A stretch of 64,000 bases of DNA, taken from the NCBI GenBank assembly GCA_007258455.2, contig VDFB02358134.1, positions 209,061,394-209,125,393 on the forward strand, read 5' to 3'. Of the stretch, positions 1-12,171 are shown piece after piece. The stretch's first letter is position 1, and the number at the start of each line of letters is the position of its first letter. A program made the position numbers and the translations under genes. Origin of the DNA: Sequoia sempervirens (lineage: Eukaryota > Streptophyta > Pinopsida > Cupressales > Cupressaceae). The notes beneath the pieces were generated by a model that worked only from the letters and a program-made list of their open reading frames with translations, made no database searches and had not been told where the DNA came from.

Positions 1-2899
1 AATGTAGGTGATTTACACAATATTAAATCAACAGAGGTATGTAAACTTTATTTTTTTTAGATTGGTGGACTCAGTGTTTAATTTTATTATGTATTTTTGA
101 GAAATAAGTCATCAAATAGAATTAACATTGTAAATGTCACATGTATAATTTGATTCATATAAATTATGATTTAAATAATAATATTAAGAAGTAATTATAT
201 TGATATTTTCTATCTATTTTAGAATGAAAATTTATGTTCTTTTAGAAAATGATAAGCACAAGATTTCATCTCTTAACTTTTTTCATTCATGAAAAAATTT
301 CATAAGAATACATTAAAACATATACAAACTAGAAAATATCATTGTAAGAGTTTAAATATTAAGTAAATGAACAACCATTTATAACTCTAATCAAGAAAAT
401 TATCACAATCTAAAAATGACTAGTGCTTGCAAAAGTAATAAATAAAGATGATAGTTCTACACCTAAATATAAGAGGCTTATTAAATGTGCACTCTACAAC
501 ATTGTAATTGTTACCCTCAACATTCATTGCTGAAATTTAAATGAATTTGGAACATACCCACCATATTTGATGGAGAATAGAGCAAGTATGGGCACATCGT
601 GCTAGGATAAATGGCTAGCTAGAAGAGTGGAAAAAAAAAAGTATGGGCACATTGTACTAGGATAAAAGACTAGCTAGAAGAGTGGAAAGAAATATAATAT
701 GAGATATGTAGTTAAAAAAGATGATGCACATTTGCTAGTATATGTGTGGAAGGGGGAAAGAAGAATGATCTTTTGTTTGTAGTTTTCTCTTCTTTTTTTT
801 GGGACAATAGTTCAAAGAACAAAGTGACTAGGAAAAGAGAAAAATCATAGCTCTCTCTTAGGCAAAAAAAATATTTTTAAATCTGTTATTATATGTGAAT
901 TGAAGATAATCATATATTTTTAAATGAATATTGTGATAAGGGATTTCACTTACTTAGAATGAAGCTTTAAAATGAAATTAAACTTGTTGCATAACATGTG
1001 ATCATTGTATTACATGAGAAGTCATTTCCTTTGAGTTGAATTGTCAAGTCGATAATGTTCTTGTCTATATTTTTTCTTTATTATGCATGCATATCTACTA
1101 GGTTAGCCTAAATCTTATAAACATATTGATAACCTTTAATTTTTGATAGATACACATACTAGTGTCTAAAGATCATTTGCTTGTAGAGTGATTTGTTAAA
1201 AAGGCTCGAAAATCATGTTTAATACAAGTAGCTTATGCTTGTTAGTTTTGAAAACGTTTAAATCTATTCAATGCTTGGCTTGCAAGTTATTCCACTTCCA
1301 TGAGATGACCTCTCAATGAGGCATTTTGTTAATTTTTTCTTTTCCATGTGTTATTAATGCTTCCACATTTTGGATAAAATAAAATCATATTTATTTGAAC
1401 ATTTGTATGGGTTTTGCATGTATGTCAATCAAGTCATATTACCCAATGATTTAAGCTTGGTGTATGAATCCACAAGTTTTCATCAATTTATGTATTATTA
1501 TTGTTGGTTATTATCAATTTGATAATATGGTTATTACTACAATTCATTATCTTATTAGTTATCATTTTTTATTAAGATATTATTAATTAGACGATTTAAT
1601 TATCATTTTAATAATTTCAATTTATCATCGTCTTAGTTATCATTCGAGATTTGAAAATAAAGATATTCATTTTTATAATTATCTAGTAGTTGTTTTATAA
1701 TATTGATTACTATTTTGGTTAGCTATCAAGTTATTATTTTTATTGTAAGGTTGTTGATTTGTAATTCAATAATTTTTCATAATTATCAGTTTGATAATTA
1801 ATATCAAATACTTGTTGAATGATATTCATTATTATTATTTAGATGACAAGATTATGTTCATGGCATTGCATGATAATATTTTTTTAATTTATTTATACAA
1901 AATTGTATTAAATAGTTATAAGAGTTAAAAATCAGTGGTTTAAAATTTACTAAATGATTAGATAGCATAGTAAAAGATGTATCAATTGATTTTCTTTGTT
2001 AAGTGCCATTAGACATCATTGTAATTCTTTGTGATTAATATTGAAAAATAATGACTAATTCCCATGGCATTCATAGATGTTGTAAAATGATGATTGAAAT
2101 TATGAGATTTAGTAATATTAAGAAAGAGTAAACCTTTCTATTAATTTTTCTTAAGACTTTGGAAGATAAATGTTGATTAGGTAATTAGCATGATGATCTT
2201 GTCATTTTAATTTTCAAATTATTAATAATGTTATGTAATTTTTGTTTACTCTCACCTTACCCAATAGGGATCTTGGTTTTTAGAATACAATGACTAGTAT
2301 CTTGGTTTAAGTTCAATTTTGTCAAAAATATTTTTTGTGAAAGTTATAGAATATGAATTGTTATACTTGATTACACTTTGATTTATATGATGTACTTGTA
2401 AACAAATTCCTCATATATTAATTAAGCACTTACCTATCCTATTCTTTGACCTCACCTATTAAGGATCTTAGTGATCAAACAATAATGATTGCTCTACTCT
2501 TCAATTTTTTTTAATCCTTCCTAGACAAGATTTGCATTTTAGGTAATAATTTAAAACATCATTCAAACTAAAATTTCACGTCAAATAACCCCTTTAGGTT
2601 TTTGCATTTAGAGGCTTTATAAGTTTTTTTATTTCACTTGAGTGGATGACAACCAACAAAGAATTGTCCAAGTAAATTGGACCCTAGAAATGATTGTGTA
2701 CCTATTCATATAGTTGTATAGACATTTTTTCCAAATAGAACTACATATTTCTCACATATGGCTCTCTTGTATCTTGATCCCATAGATACATGGCATATAA
2801 ATATTTTAGGAAATGAAAAATATTTGAGTACTCAAATAGAGAGAACATTAGGAGGTTTTTTTTACTTGTTCCTTAAGTTAAATACTTTAAATTTAATTG
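1..2899. other. AT-rich flanking DNA without a gene
   Basis: No reading frame longer than about 60 codons is convincing here. The 62-codon frame at 2758-2946 runs across the left end of element A and has no recognisable domain. The stretch around 1480-1850 is dominated by short TTATCA/TGATAA-like words. I see no RNA gene and no LTR pair. It is the older host sequence into which element A inserted. Confidence 0.6.
585..692. repeat. Two-copy tandem duplication, about 55 bp unit
   Basis: The unit beginning AGTATGGGCACAT and ending GAAGAGTGGAAA is present at 585-639 and again at 640-692 with a few substitutions and a longer A run between copies. It is non-coding and of local origin. Confidence 0.8.
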
Positions 2900-2904
2900 G
2901 AAAT
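2900..2904. other. Target-site duplication (left) of element A
   Basis: GAAAT directly precedes the first TG of the 5' LTR. The same five bases at 12167-12171 directly follow the last base of the 3' LTR. A perfect 5-bp duplication is the integration signature of LTR retrotransposons and fixes both ends of element A. Confidence 0.9.
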
Positions 2905-3342
2905 TGTGTCGCCAAATGTATAGTTGACATTTTTATGCTCACTTAAGTCTTTCTAATGGGCTTTGGCTTGATTCTTACCTGGGTATAATGTTGTAATGTG
3001 GTCAAAACATTCACATTAGGGCTTAAACATTCAAATTATGGTGTCTTGTGAAGGTGTTGTGAAGTGTTGTAAAACATATCTACTCTTTTAGACTCTATTC
3101 ATTACAATTCACCTAAAAATCACCTTTTTATCACTTATTAAGTCCTATTTTGAAGTGTTGTAAAGTCTTGCAGCAAGATTTCATACTTTTCTAGGTTTAA
3201 TTTCACCAATTCAACCCTTTCTCATGTCTAAATGACCCCTTAATACACTTTCCGACTGTTTTCAAGTGTGTTGTTAAGGATATTCAAGTTGGACAAGTTT
3301 TAATGCCCCGAAATTCTCAACACCCACTTAATTCTCTTAAGT

Positions 3343-3375
3343 GGAACTAAGTCGCCAATAGGGGCAACTTAGTCC
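3343..3375. other. Dispersed stem-loop motif, element A type
   Basis: The left arm GGAACTAAGTCGCC can pair with the right arm GGCAACTTAGTCC across a short AATAGG-type loop. This is the A-subfamily version of a motif that recurs in the LTRs and leaders of A, B and E. In the 3' LTR the matching copy at 10967-10995 keeps the left arm but has lost part of the right arm. Confidence 0.65.
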
Positions 3376-3485
3376 TTTTTGGCACAAAACTCAAAATAAT
3401 TTTAAAATTCTAGTAGGATTTTGTCCTCTAACCCTTGAGGTCGGCCTGTGATGTGTTACTTTCGGGAAATTTTAATAAAATCAGG

Positions 3486-3493
3486 TATAAATA
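3486..3493 (+). promoter_or_regulatory. TATA box of the element A 5' LTR
   Basis: TATAAATA in the context CAGGTATAAATAAAGG, followed by a pyrimidine-rich CACCTCATTCTACATC stretch. It is conserved at the equivalent place in the 3' LTR (11106-11113). It is the probable LTR promoter defining the U3/R border. Confidence 0.65.
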
Positions 3494-4166
3494 AAGGTTT
3501 TTCACCTCATTCTACATCTCCCTATCTTCTCCTACACTCCTAATTCACAAGCATTCAAGCATTCATCAAATCACTCACAAGCATTCAAACAAATCAAGCA
3601 TTATTGAGTCAATCTATTGGAGGTCTTCATTGCACATCTTTAGATTTTGAGCATCAATGGTGTTGTAAGTTTATGACATTTGCATGTTATCTATTTATCA
3701 CTCTCTCTTCATTTAATTTAATCGTTTAGGGTTTGATTATCAAAGTGAGGTTTGACCAAGGCAAAACCCCTATTCTCTAACCCTCAACCATTTTTCCCCT
3801 TTTGCTTGTGACTTTTGTATGCAGATTTGTCAAGCAATAGGTGTTGAAAAGTGATCAAAAAGTGCACAAAGTCAACCTAATCAAGACAACCCTAATTTAT
3901 GCTTGGAGAAGACTTCCTGCCCCATTTTCTATAGAATAAAGTACAACCACCTGTCAGGAAAGAGAGTACAGATCAGAGACTTCCAGATTCTGTCTAAGAT
4001 TCCTCGATATTTGTAGGAGGACTAAGTCACCACTAGTGGAAAATTAGTCTTGCTTCCGTGCCTGAAATCTAATTTTGACATTTCTGGATACCCATTTGGC
4101 AGGTTTTTTTTTCAACAAAGTTTCCCAAAATTGGGACTAAGTCACCCCAATTGACCTAAGTGTCCT

Positions 4167-5149
4167 GGGTGATCCCACAATAATGGGTTACAGTTTTTGG
4201 CCAAACTTGACATTAAAATCAGGATTTTTCAATAGACATTCATGTTCTTACACCTATAGCAGATAAACCATTAAGGTTTTGAAGGTGAATCAAACTAGTT
4301 ATTTGTTAGATATTTTGTGTAGATTCTAATTATATTTTAAAAAATTAAAAATAAATTGTGAATCATTTTATGTAATTTTTAATAACTTATTTTTTCTACT
4401 AATCAGCATTTTAAAAAAGTGATGTTTACTTCGGCACACGTAACTTTTTTTATAGATAGGATACAATTCTAATTTTTAAAATATAATTTTTTCACACCAA
4501 TATCTAGGGATGGATATTTTTTCATAATTTTTTGTTACATAATTTTTTTTTAATTAATTTTCCAAGTTAGAGTAATTATAATTTGGACAGAGGTGTACTT
4601 CGGCCTGGATAACTTTTTTTGTATTCATTTGAATTAACTTATTCTTTTTTTGTTGGAATAAGGACATCAATACCTAGGGGACATGTATTTTTTAGAATTT
4701 TTTCTCTATTTTTCTATTTTTTCGTATGTGTGAAATAAATAACTTGATGTTCATTGAAAATCCTACATTCACAAGAAATAAAAAATAAATATAATAATAA
4801 AATTAAACATATTTAAAATTATACTTTTTGGGAAGCTTATAATAAGGGTTGCAGGCTTACAAAACATAAATTTTAAATGAATTCATTTGATCACCCAAAA
4901 GGTAAATCAAAAGTGGTTTTTTATCAGCATTTTGATAGGTGTAGAGGAGACTCGATTATAGGTATGGTTTAAATCTAACAAGGTTCTACCCAAGGGGTTT
5001 GATCTAAGCTGGTTTGATCAATCCTCTTTAATTAAAATAATTTAAATGGAACCTTGAGAGTCATAAATCATTGTATTTTCTAAAAATATGTGATTTCGTG
5101 CAAAAATCAGATGTCCCAAAAGTGTAACCCATTATTGTGGCAAGCACCC
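4167..5149. mobile_element. 983-bp TIR element inserted in the LTR of A
   Basis: This block is absent from the 3' LTR of the same element, so it entered after A inserted. Its ends are inverted repeats: GGGTG...CCACAATAATGGGTTACA on the left and the reverse complement TGTAACCCATTATTGTGG...CACCC on the right, with 18 bases identical. It contains no transposase frame. Internally two related direct repeats start TACTTCGG at about 4428 and 4591. It behaves like a MITE or other non-autonomous DNA transposon. I could not settle its target duplication, so no superfamily is assigned. Confidence 0.75.
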
Positions 5150-5497
5150 TATCAACATTTCACCAAATTTTTAGAATTCCAAAATTCCTAGCATCGTAAT
5201 TCTAATTCCAAGTGCACCTCTTCCACTGCTCTATCATTTCATCATTTAATTGCATTTCTTAGGCATTTCTGCATATCACATTGTGTTTTCTAGCATTTTG
5301 CATTTTCATAGTTTAGCATAATTGAATCATTTCATTTTTAGATTATTGCATTAGGACATCATAATTAGACACATTTCATTACACATTACATTTATCCTTG
5401 AGTGTATACCCATATTTTTAACCCTATTCCTTCCCTTTTAGGTGAAACATCCTAGGAGGGCAAGTGTCCAATAGGGTTCCTAAAATATTTGTTTACA

Positions 5498-5514
5498 TTT
5501 TGGTGAACCCGCAT
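5498..5514 (+). other. Primer-binding-like site of element A
   Basis: TTTTGGTGAACCCGCAT lies immediately inside the 5' LTR. The TGG start is what pairing with a tRNA CCA end requires. Elements B and E have related sequences in the same position. I did not assign the tRNA. Confidence 0.55.
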
Positions 5515-5728
5515 CTTTTGAACATTCTTCCTTTTTATTTCAAGTGTATCCTAGGTTTCCCTTTTGCATCTTGCATTAGTGAAAAAGTTCATATTAGCTT
5601 GCATTATTGCATCATTTTTTCATTAAAAAGACAAAAACTTTGCATTTGCATACCTAGTTGCATTTGTGCATTTGAAAGACATAGAATTGAATTTTAAAAA
5701 TTATGAAAAAACATTAAAAATCATTAAT

Positions 5729-5757
5729 GACTCACGCCACCTTGGGTGACTTAGTCC
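5729..5757. other. Stem-loop motif in the leader of element A
   Basis: GACTCACGCCACC and GGGTGACTTAGTCC form a partial hairpin in the untranslated leader, just upstream of the gag frame. It shows that the motif is not confined to LTRs. Element B has a copy at the homologous leader position (14991-15023). Confidence 0.5.
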
Positions 5758-5977
5758 TTTTGCATATTTTGCATTGAAATTTCTGGTAATTTCTGGGTAT
5801 TTTCTGTATTTCTATTTTATGGTACTGCATCTCTATTTTAGTTTACAAAATTATTGTTTTTTGCATTTTATTTGTCTTAGATTGCATTGCATTTGCATCC
5901 ATCCAATCTCTTGTGGTACTTGTATGAGTGTTTGGTGCCCCATTGATAATACTCTAGTGAGACAAAGTTCTAGACTC

Positions 5978-8900
5978 ATGGCTTCCCATGATAACACTTT
6001 CGTAGCGGACCTTGGAATCTCAAGAGCTCGTACTCCTAGTATGGAAAATGGTGCATTAGGCATTGATCATACCACTTCTATGCCTTCACATTCCCACCCT
6101 ATAAATGTTGACTCACACACACACACACACACTAGTGCAATTCCGCAAGATAAAGTCATAAGTATCCATGAATATTCTGCACATTTACAGCAAGACTTGT
6201 CCCTTGAAAACATTTCCACCATTGCCATACTTGCCATAGAAAACCTTCATCGTTTGATTGAAAGTGATGATGGCTTACAAGTTATGAAGAAAATTTCTGA
6301 GATATACAATAAACATGCTTCTTCCACATCCCAATCATCAAACATAGTTGCAAGCCAAGGAGGATCTCACATTCCTCCCCCTTCAACCATAACATTGATA
6401 CCAACTTATACCACTCCTCAAGTTACAACAACTATGCCACAACTTAGTCATGTGGCTTCTTCTTTCACAATTCCAACTAGCATTCCTAGTTCCTTTGTGG
6501 CATCACACATTCCCTCTTCCACCTTCACCCATTTTAGTGTCCCTTTCACTTCACCCAACATCACATACACCCCATCTCCATTTTCCCTCCCACCTCATAC
6601 TCCTTACATCGATCCCATCATTACACAACTTCTTAACATCATTTCATCCATGCATCAACAAATCTCCACCATTAGCCAAGGTCAAAATGCTCCACCTACA
6701 TATCATGTCTGCAGTAGTCCATTATCCCTTGAAATATGACGCACATAGATGCCACAAGGAATTGAAATGCCTAGGTTTGAGAAATATGGAGGTAAAGGAG
6801 ACTCTACCAACTATGTCAATGCTTATATAGCCTTGTGTAGTGACTTTGTCCTCGATGAGAAGTTGTTAGCCAAAAATTTTCCTCGGACCTTAAAAGACAC
6901 TACATTAGAGTGGTTTTCAAACTTACCCAATCATTCCATCTGATCATTCAATGAGCTTGTAGATGCTTTCATAAGTCATTTTCAAGTCCACATGACTCCT
7001 AAGAAAACAATGGAAAATTTAATGTGTTGTAAACAAAATACCCATGAAAAAGTCACTGACTTCATTTCTCGTTACTAGTTGTTGTATGCTCAAATTAATG
7101 TTAAGATTCCTAATTTACATCTGCAAAATATGTTTATCGAGAACTTTCATACTCACCTTCAAGATAAGATAACTATGATGAAATTTCCTTCGTTCCTGCA
7201 CTTATGTACAACCCTTTGCGACTATCACAACTTGATTTCTAGTTGTGAATCAAATTTCACTTCTAATCGAGCTGAGAAGTTTGACCAATCCACCCTCAAC
7301 AATGCGCAAAACTTTAGAAAACCCAACCGAGGCTTTTTATAGTTTAATCAACCTTCTCCGCAACCACCCCAACCTATTCCAAATCAAGTGGCATCTATTT
7401 AAAGCAACAGTGCCATTTTCCTATGGGGACCTAAAGAGACAATTTACTCCCTTACCTAATACCCTTCATAACACTATGACCCAATTACTATAACAACAAA
7501 TGATAACTTTGCCTATAGTTAAACCACTTGATACCACCAAGCCTTTACCACCCAACTTCAAACAAAATGCTTATTGTCATTTTCATCGCCAAAATGGCCA
7601 CGAACCAAACAATGTAAGCATCTAAAATACTTAGTTCAAGACCTCATTGATTCAGGTCATTTTTCCATTGCGGGTGTAAATGATCAAGGTAATAAGTTTG
7701 TTGCACCCCCTAACCAAAATTTACAAATCTTTACCAACCCTATGCCTAAACACAATATTTCATTTGTCAAGGATAGTAAACCTTCAAATCCTCAAGTTAT
7801 GAACATTGATACAAATACTGAACAACATTATATAACTCCAAATGATACCCAAGTTACTCCTATGGATGAACTTGTGGGTGTGATAGACGTTATCCCTCAT
7901 AAGGGCCCAACCAACAAAAATCTTGATATCACTTTTTCTTCCAAAGATATACTTAAAAAGCTTCTTGATGGTCCTCTTTACATAGTTTGTCGAATCTATG
8001 ATAAGCCCACTAATGGGATATTAATAGATATCGCTTGTGGTGAGAATGTGATCACATAAATTTTTTTAGTATTACTTGAGCTGTATCAAGATGATTACAA
8101 TAAACCAATTGCATGGATTAAAACACATAATGGTTTTGTGTGCCCTATGATTGGATTGATCGTACTCCCCTTACAAGTGGGACCTAAAACTTTGGACTTA
8201 ACATTTTCTATCATTTCACAATCAGACCAATTTCGTTTGTGGCTAGGTCACCCTTGGCTTCGCTCAAAGAAAGCAGTCCCCTCAGTTGTTCATAAGTGTT
8301 TGAAGTTTCCACATGGAAATGAAATATTTACCATAAACCATAGTGGCTTTAACCCATTGTCCTCCAATGGTAATTTTTCCCTAGAAGCCTTTTGGCTTGA
8401 ACATAAGGAGCCAATCATCCCTTGTAAGGACTTCTTCTTCATAACCTATCAAAATTTCAAAGCCAAATGTATAGCCGAATTGTCTCTTCGTAACTAGTCT
8501 CCGTCCACTTCCACTCCTCCTATCCTAGATGAAACCATGCTTCAGCCTGAGTCCAACATTGAACAAACCACACAACCTCCTAAACAACCACCCATAAACA
8601 CTTCCCCTTCCTCTTTTAAACATCCAAGAGAAAATGAACCCAATCTCGTCATGCCTCCTTGCATTAAACAAGTGTATAAAGCTAAAGAGAAAGTGATTGA
8701 CCCATCTCCTTCTATTCCTTCCATTCTTCCCCCTCAAGAAGAAAAGGAACCTATGGTGCATCAACTCGCTCTTACACCCCAACAAATTCAAAATAAAATT
8801 AAAAGAAACTACAATGCTAGAGAGTGTAGGCGTCATTGTTGTCTCCTTGCTCGTCAAAAACAAAATGAAAATAATCAAGATGATCAGCCTTTGCCTTTGA

Positions 8901-9273
8901 CAGAAGCAACAAATGATCACCCTCTTCCTCTTGACCCACCACAAGATAACATGATCCATCCCTCACAATAAAATGAACCAATCCAACAACCACAACTTTT
9001 GATCCATCCTTCCTTGGAAATCACCCTTCGTCCTCCTATTGTAATCAATCTTGATGACAATGATGACGAGGAAATCACAAAAAGAGATGAAGTTCATACA
9101 CTCTAAAATCATTATTTTCATCTACCATGAGCTTAAATTATAAATTTTCTCATCAAAGTGACGAAATTGGCACATCTCCTAGTTTGGCCCTTGCAATTCT
9201 TCCTTTGGAAAGTCAACCACCATCGTAGTATACTGAGCATGATCGAAAGGAAGATGATTTGTTAGATGGTTGA
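5978..9273 (+). pseudogene. gag-protease polyprotein of element A, decayed
   Basis: Almost the whole region is one frame, interrupted by nonsense codons near 6737, 6941, 7076, 7340, 8057, 8495 and 8969, with frame slips around 7345-7620 and after 9100. I chose ATG 5978 because Ser/Pro-rich gag-like sequence begins there; the frame is open upstream from 5774. In order: a Ser/Pro-rich N-terminus (to about 6710), a gag core (about 6749-7230, with LEWFSNLPNHSI), a zinc-finger-like CHFHRQNGH near 7575, a spacer, a retroviral-type aspartic protease (about 7970-8330, ILIDIACGENV in place of the usual DGG/DSG context and LGHPWLRSKKAVPS), then a Pro/Gln-rich acidic tail. Gag would assemble particles and protease would process them. 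The altered active site and the stops make this copy dead. Confidence 0.8.
6113..6132. repeat. CA dinucleotide microsatellite inside gag
   Basis: About ten CA repeats encode an alternating His-Thr run in the N-terminal gag region of element A. Confidence 0.9.
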
Positions 9274-9424
9274 CTTGCATTCGCCTTGCTAGCCTTTTAT
9301 ATTTTTCTTTGATTTTCTTGTATGTGTGTATCATGTTCCACCATCATGTGCGTTTGATGTACACTTATTCTATTTATACCTCTATTATTCTATATGTCGT
9401 ACTTTGTTCTTTTTCACTTTTTTT

Positions 9425-9800
9425 TGTGTTTTCCTTTTGGGGATGACACAAAGCATTGAGACACCCTAGGTCTCTTCCATGTTGACCCAAAAGGTCCCTT
9501 TTTTTCACTTTTTTTTTGTGTTTTCCTTTTGGGGATGATGCAAAGCGATTAGATGCTCTATGTCTCTTCCATGTTGACCCAAGAGTTCTTTATTTTTCGC
9601 TTTTGTTTGTGTTTTTCCTTTTGATGATGCAAGGCATTGAGACTAAATGCCTCCATGTTGACCCAAAATATTTTCCCTTTGCTTTTTCCTTTTTTCGCTT
9701 TTCCTTTGTGTTTTCCTTTTGGGATGATGCAAAGTGTTGAGACCGGAATGTCTCTTCCATGTTGACTCAAAACATACTTTTTGTTTGTTTTTGCTCTTTG
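9425..9800 (+). repeat. Four-copy tandem repeat, about 92 bp unit
   Basis: Units begin TGTGTTTTCCTTTTGG at 9425, 9517, 9608 and 9707. Each contains GATGATGCAAAG-like and TCCATGTTGACCCA words. The array lies between the gag-protease frame and the 3' LTR of A, where the polymerase would sit in an autonomous element. The minus-strand frame over it is a by-product of the repeat. Confidence 0.85.
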
Positions 9801-10505
9801 TGTCATTCTTCTAGTTCTATGTGCTTTGGGAATGATGACGCTTTGAGCTCTTTCATAAAACATTGTAGCAATGAACATATTGATCCCAAACCATAGATCC
9901 CTATGTGTTGGTGTATTATTTCTAGGGGCAACCCTCTTTTCTTTTGTTTTCTTGTTTATTTACATGAAACAACCTTACTTGGAAACATATGACTTGGAAT
10001 AGGGGTTTTCCAAGTTGACTCTCATGTCTTGTTTTCATTTTGCATTTTTCTTCGCTACTTTAAAGTAATTTCTCTTAGAACAGTGTGTATTAAGAGGTAT
10101 AGTTTTGACATGGTTGAGCGGGAAGCCCATTCTGAGGCATGACTTTCCCCATAGCCACCTATGTGTTTGTGAGTGCATGCCAAATAGCGTATGTACTTCA
10201 CCTTTTTTGGGTTTTCTCACTCGACGGACCACCATGAGTTCTGTCACCCCAGAGTGAGTATGCATTCTCTTTTTCAAACAATCAACCAAGATCTAATCCA
10301 CAATGAGCTGGACAAATGATCGAAGCTTACATCATCATGCATGTTCCTTTTGTTCTTATGTTTGGTTTGTCATGAGATCTTGATCCTGGGGGGGATCATC
10401 CCTCTTGGTTATTGTTGTTTCATCTTACCAACATGAGTGCATTGGATCCCTCTCGATGTGCATGTTGAGCTACTTTAGTGAGAGTTTGAAGCAAGTTCAT
10501 CCTCT

Positions 10506-10524
10506 CACTAAAGTGGGGGCTTAA
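10506..10524 (+). other. Polypurine tract of element A
   Basis: CACTAAAGTGGGGGCTTAA abuts the TG of the 3' LTR. The AAAGTGGGGGCT core is nearly identical to the tract before the middle LTR of the B/E chain (18297-18315), supporting its role as the plus-strand primer and the relationship of the families. Confidence 0.8.
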
Positions 10525-12166
10525 TGTGTCACCAAAAAATGTATAGTTGACATTTTTATGCTCACTTAAGTCTTTCTAATGGGATTTGGCTTGATTTTTA
10601 CTTGGGTATAATGTTGTAATGTGGTCAAAAAATTCACATTAGGGCTTAAACATTCAAATTATGGTGTCTTGTGAAGGTGTTGTGAAGTGTTGTAAAAACA
10701 TTTCTACACTTTTCTAGACTCTATTCATTACAATTCACCTAAAAATCACCTTTTATCACTTATTAAGTCCTATTTTGAAGTGTTGTAAAGTCTTGTAACA
10801 AGATTTCACGCTTTTCTAGGCTTAATTTCACCAATTCAACCCTTTCTCATGTCTAAATGACCCCTTAATACACTTTCCAACCATTTTCAAGTGTGTTGTT
10901 AAGGATATTCCCGTTGGACAAGTTTTAATGCCCCAAAATCCTGACACCCACTTAATGTTCTTAAGTGGGACTAAGTTGCCAATAGGGACTAGTCCTTTTT
11001 GGCACAAAACTCAAAATAATTTTAAAATTCTTGCAGAATTTTGTCCTCTAACCTTTGAGGTTAGCCTATGATGTGTTACTTTTAGGAAATTTTAATAAAC
11101 TCAGGTATAAATAAGGGTTTTTCACCCCATTTTACATCTCCCTATCTTTTCCTACACTCTCCTAATTCACAAGCATTCAAGCATTCATCAAATCATTCAC
11201 AAGCATTCAAACATTCATCAAATCACTCACAAGCATTCAAGCAAATCAAGCATTATTGAGTCAGGCTATTGGAGGTCTTCATTGCACATCTTCAAATTTG
11301 GAGCATCAATGGTGTGGTAAGTTTATGACATTTGCATGCTATCTATTTATCACTCTCTCTTCATTTCATTTCATTGTTTAGGGTTTGATTACCAAAGTGG
11401 GGTTTGACCAAGGCAAATCCCTATTCTCTAACCCTCAACCATTTCCCCCTTTTGCTTGTGAATTTTATGCAGATTTGTCAAGCAATAGGTGTTGAAAAGT
11501 GATCAAAAAGTGCACAAAGTCAACCTAATCAAGACAACCCTAATTTATGCTTGGAGAAGACTATCTGCCCTGTTTTTTGCAAAATCAAGTACAACCACTT
11601 GTTAGGAAAGAGAGTACAGATTAGAGACTTCCAGATTCTGTCCAAGATTCCCTGAGATTTGTAGGAGGACCAAGTTGCCACTAGTGGTAATTTAGTCATG
11701 TTTTCGGGCTTGAAATTTGATTTTGACATTTCTAGATACCCATTTGGCAGATTCCTATTCAGCCAAAGTTTCTCGAAACTGAGACTAAGTAGCCCCAACT
11801 AGCCTAAGTGTCCCAGTCAACATTTCAGTCAAATTTCCAGAATTCTAGAATCTTCCAGCATCAGACTTCTGATTCCAAATGCACCTCTTCCTTTCTGTTC
11901 CACCATTTCATCATTTAATTGCATTTCTTAGGCATTTCTACATACCACATTGTGTTTTCTAGAATTTTGCATTCTCATAGTTTAGCATCATTGAATCATT
12001 TGATTTTTAGATTATTGTATTAGGACATCTTAATTAGATACATTTCATCCCCCATTACCTTTATCCTTGAATGTATACCTACATTTTTAACCCTTTTCCT
12101 TCCCTTTTATGTGAAATATTCTAGAGGGGTAAGTGTCCAATAGGGTTCCTAAAATATTTGTTTATA
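10525..12166 (+). repeat. 3' LTR of element A
   Basis: It starts TGTGTCACC and ends TGTTTATA (terminal CA changed to TA), followed directly by the GAAAT duplication. Length is 1642 bp. Compared with the 5' LTR it has one extra unit of a short CAAGCATTCAA/CATTCATCAAAT repeat around 11165-11245. Confidence 0.9.
11106..11113 (+). promoter_or_regulatory. TATA box of the element A 3' LTR
   Basis: TATAAATA at the position equivalent to 3486-3493 of the 5' LTR. Confidence 0.6.
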
Positions 12167-12171
12167 GAAAT

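Larger units (their letters stand above)
2905..5497 (+). repeat. 5' LTR of element A
   Basis: It starts TGTGTCGCC and ends GTTTACA, matching the 3' LTR at 10525-12166 throughout except for the insertion at 4167-5149. Without that insertion it is about 1.6 kb. It carries a TATA box near 3486 and stem-loop copies at 3343-3375 and 4019-4049. Confidence 0.9.
2905..12166 (+). mobile_element. Element A: non-autonomous gag-protease LTR retrotransposon
   Basis: A complete element bounded by GAAAT target duplications. The order is 5' LTR (2905-5497), primer-binding-like site, one long gag-protease frame (5978-9273), a non-coding 3' region with a tandem repeat, a polypurine tract and the 3' LTR (10525-12166). 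No reverse transcriptase or integrase homology is visible between the protease and the polypurine tract, so it would need enzymes from another element. The LTRs look roughly 95 percent alike in the stretches compared by eye, apart from a 983-bp insertion in the 5' LTR. The gag and protease style (zinc-finger-like CxxH, LGHPWLRS for the usual LGRPWI) points to the Gypsy superfamily, Tat-like. It shares leader, 3' region and stem-loop motifs with elements B and E. Confidence 0.9.

Noticed and set aside
2758..2946. 62-codon plus-strand frame as a small gene
   Set aside because: It crosses the left border of element A (2905), so its end is retrotransposon LTR. No domain, and the composition fits chance in AT-rich DNA.
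8525..8959. 144-codon minus-strand frame
   Set aside because: It is the exact shadow of the Pro/Gln-rich C-terminal part of element A's gag-protease frame.
9558..9878. 106-codon minus-strand frame
   Set aside because: It lies on the reverse of the 92-bp tandem array; a Lys-rich product from a T-rich repeat is a by-product.
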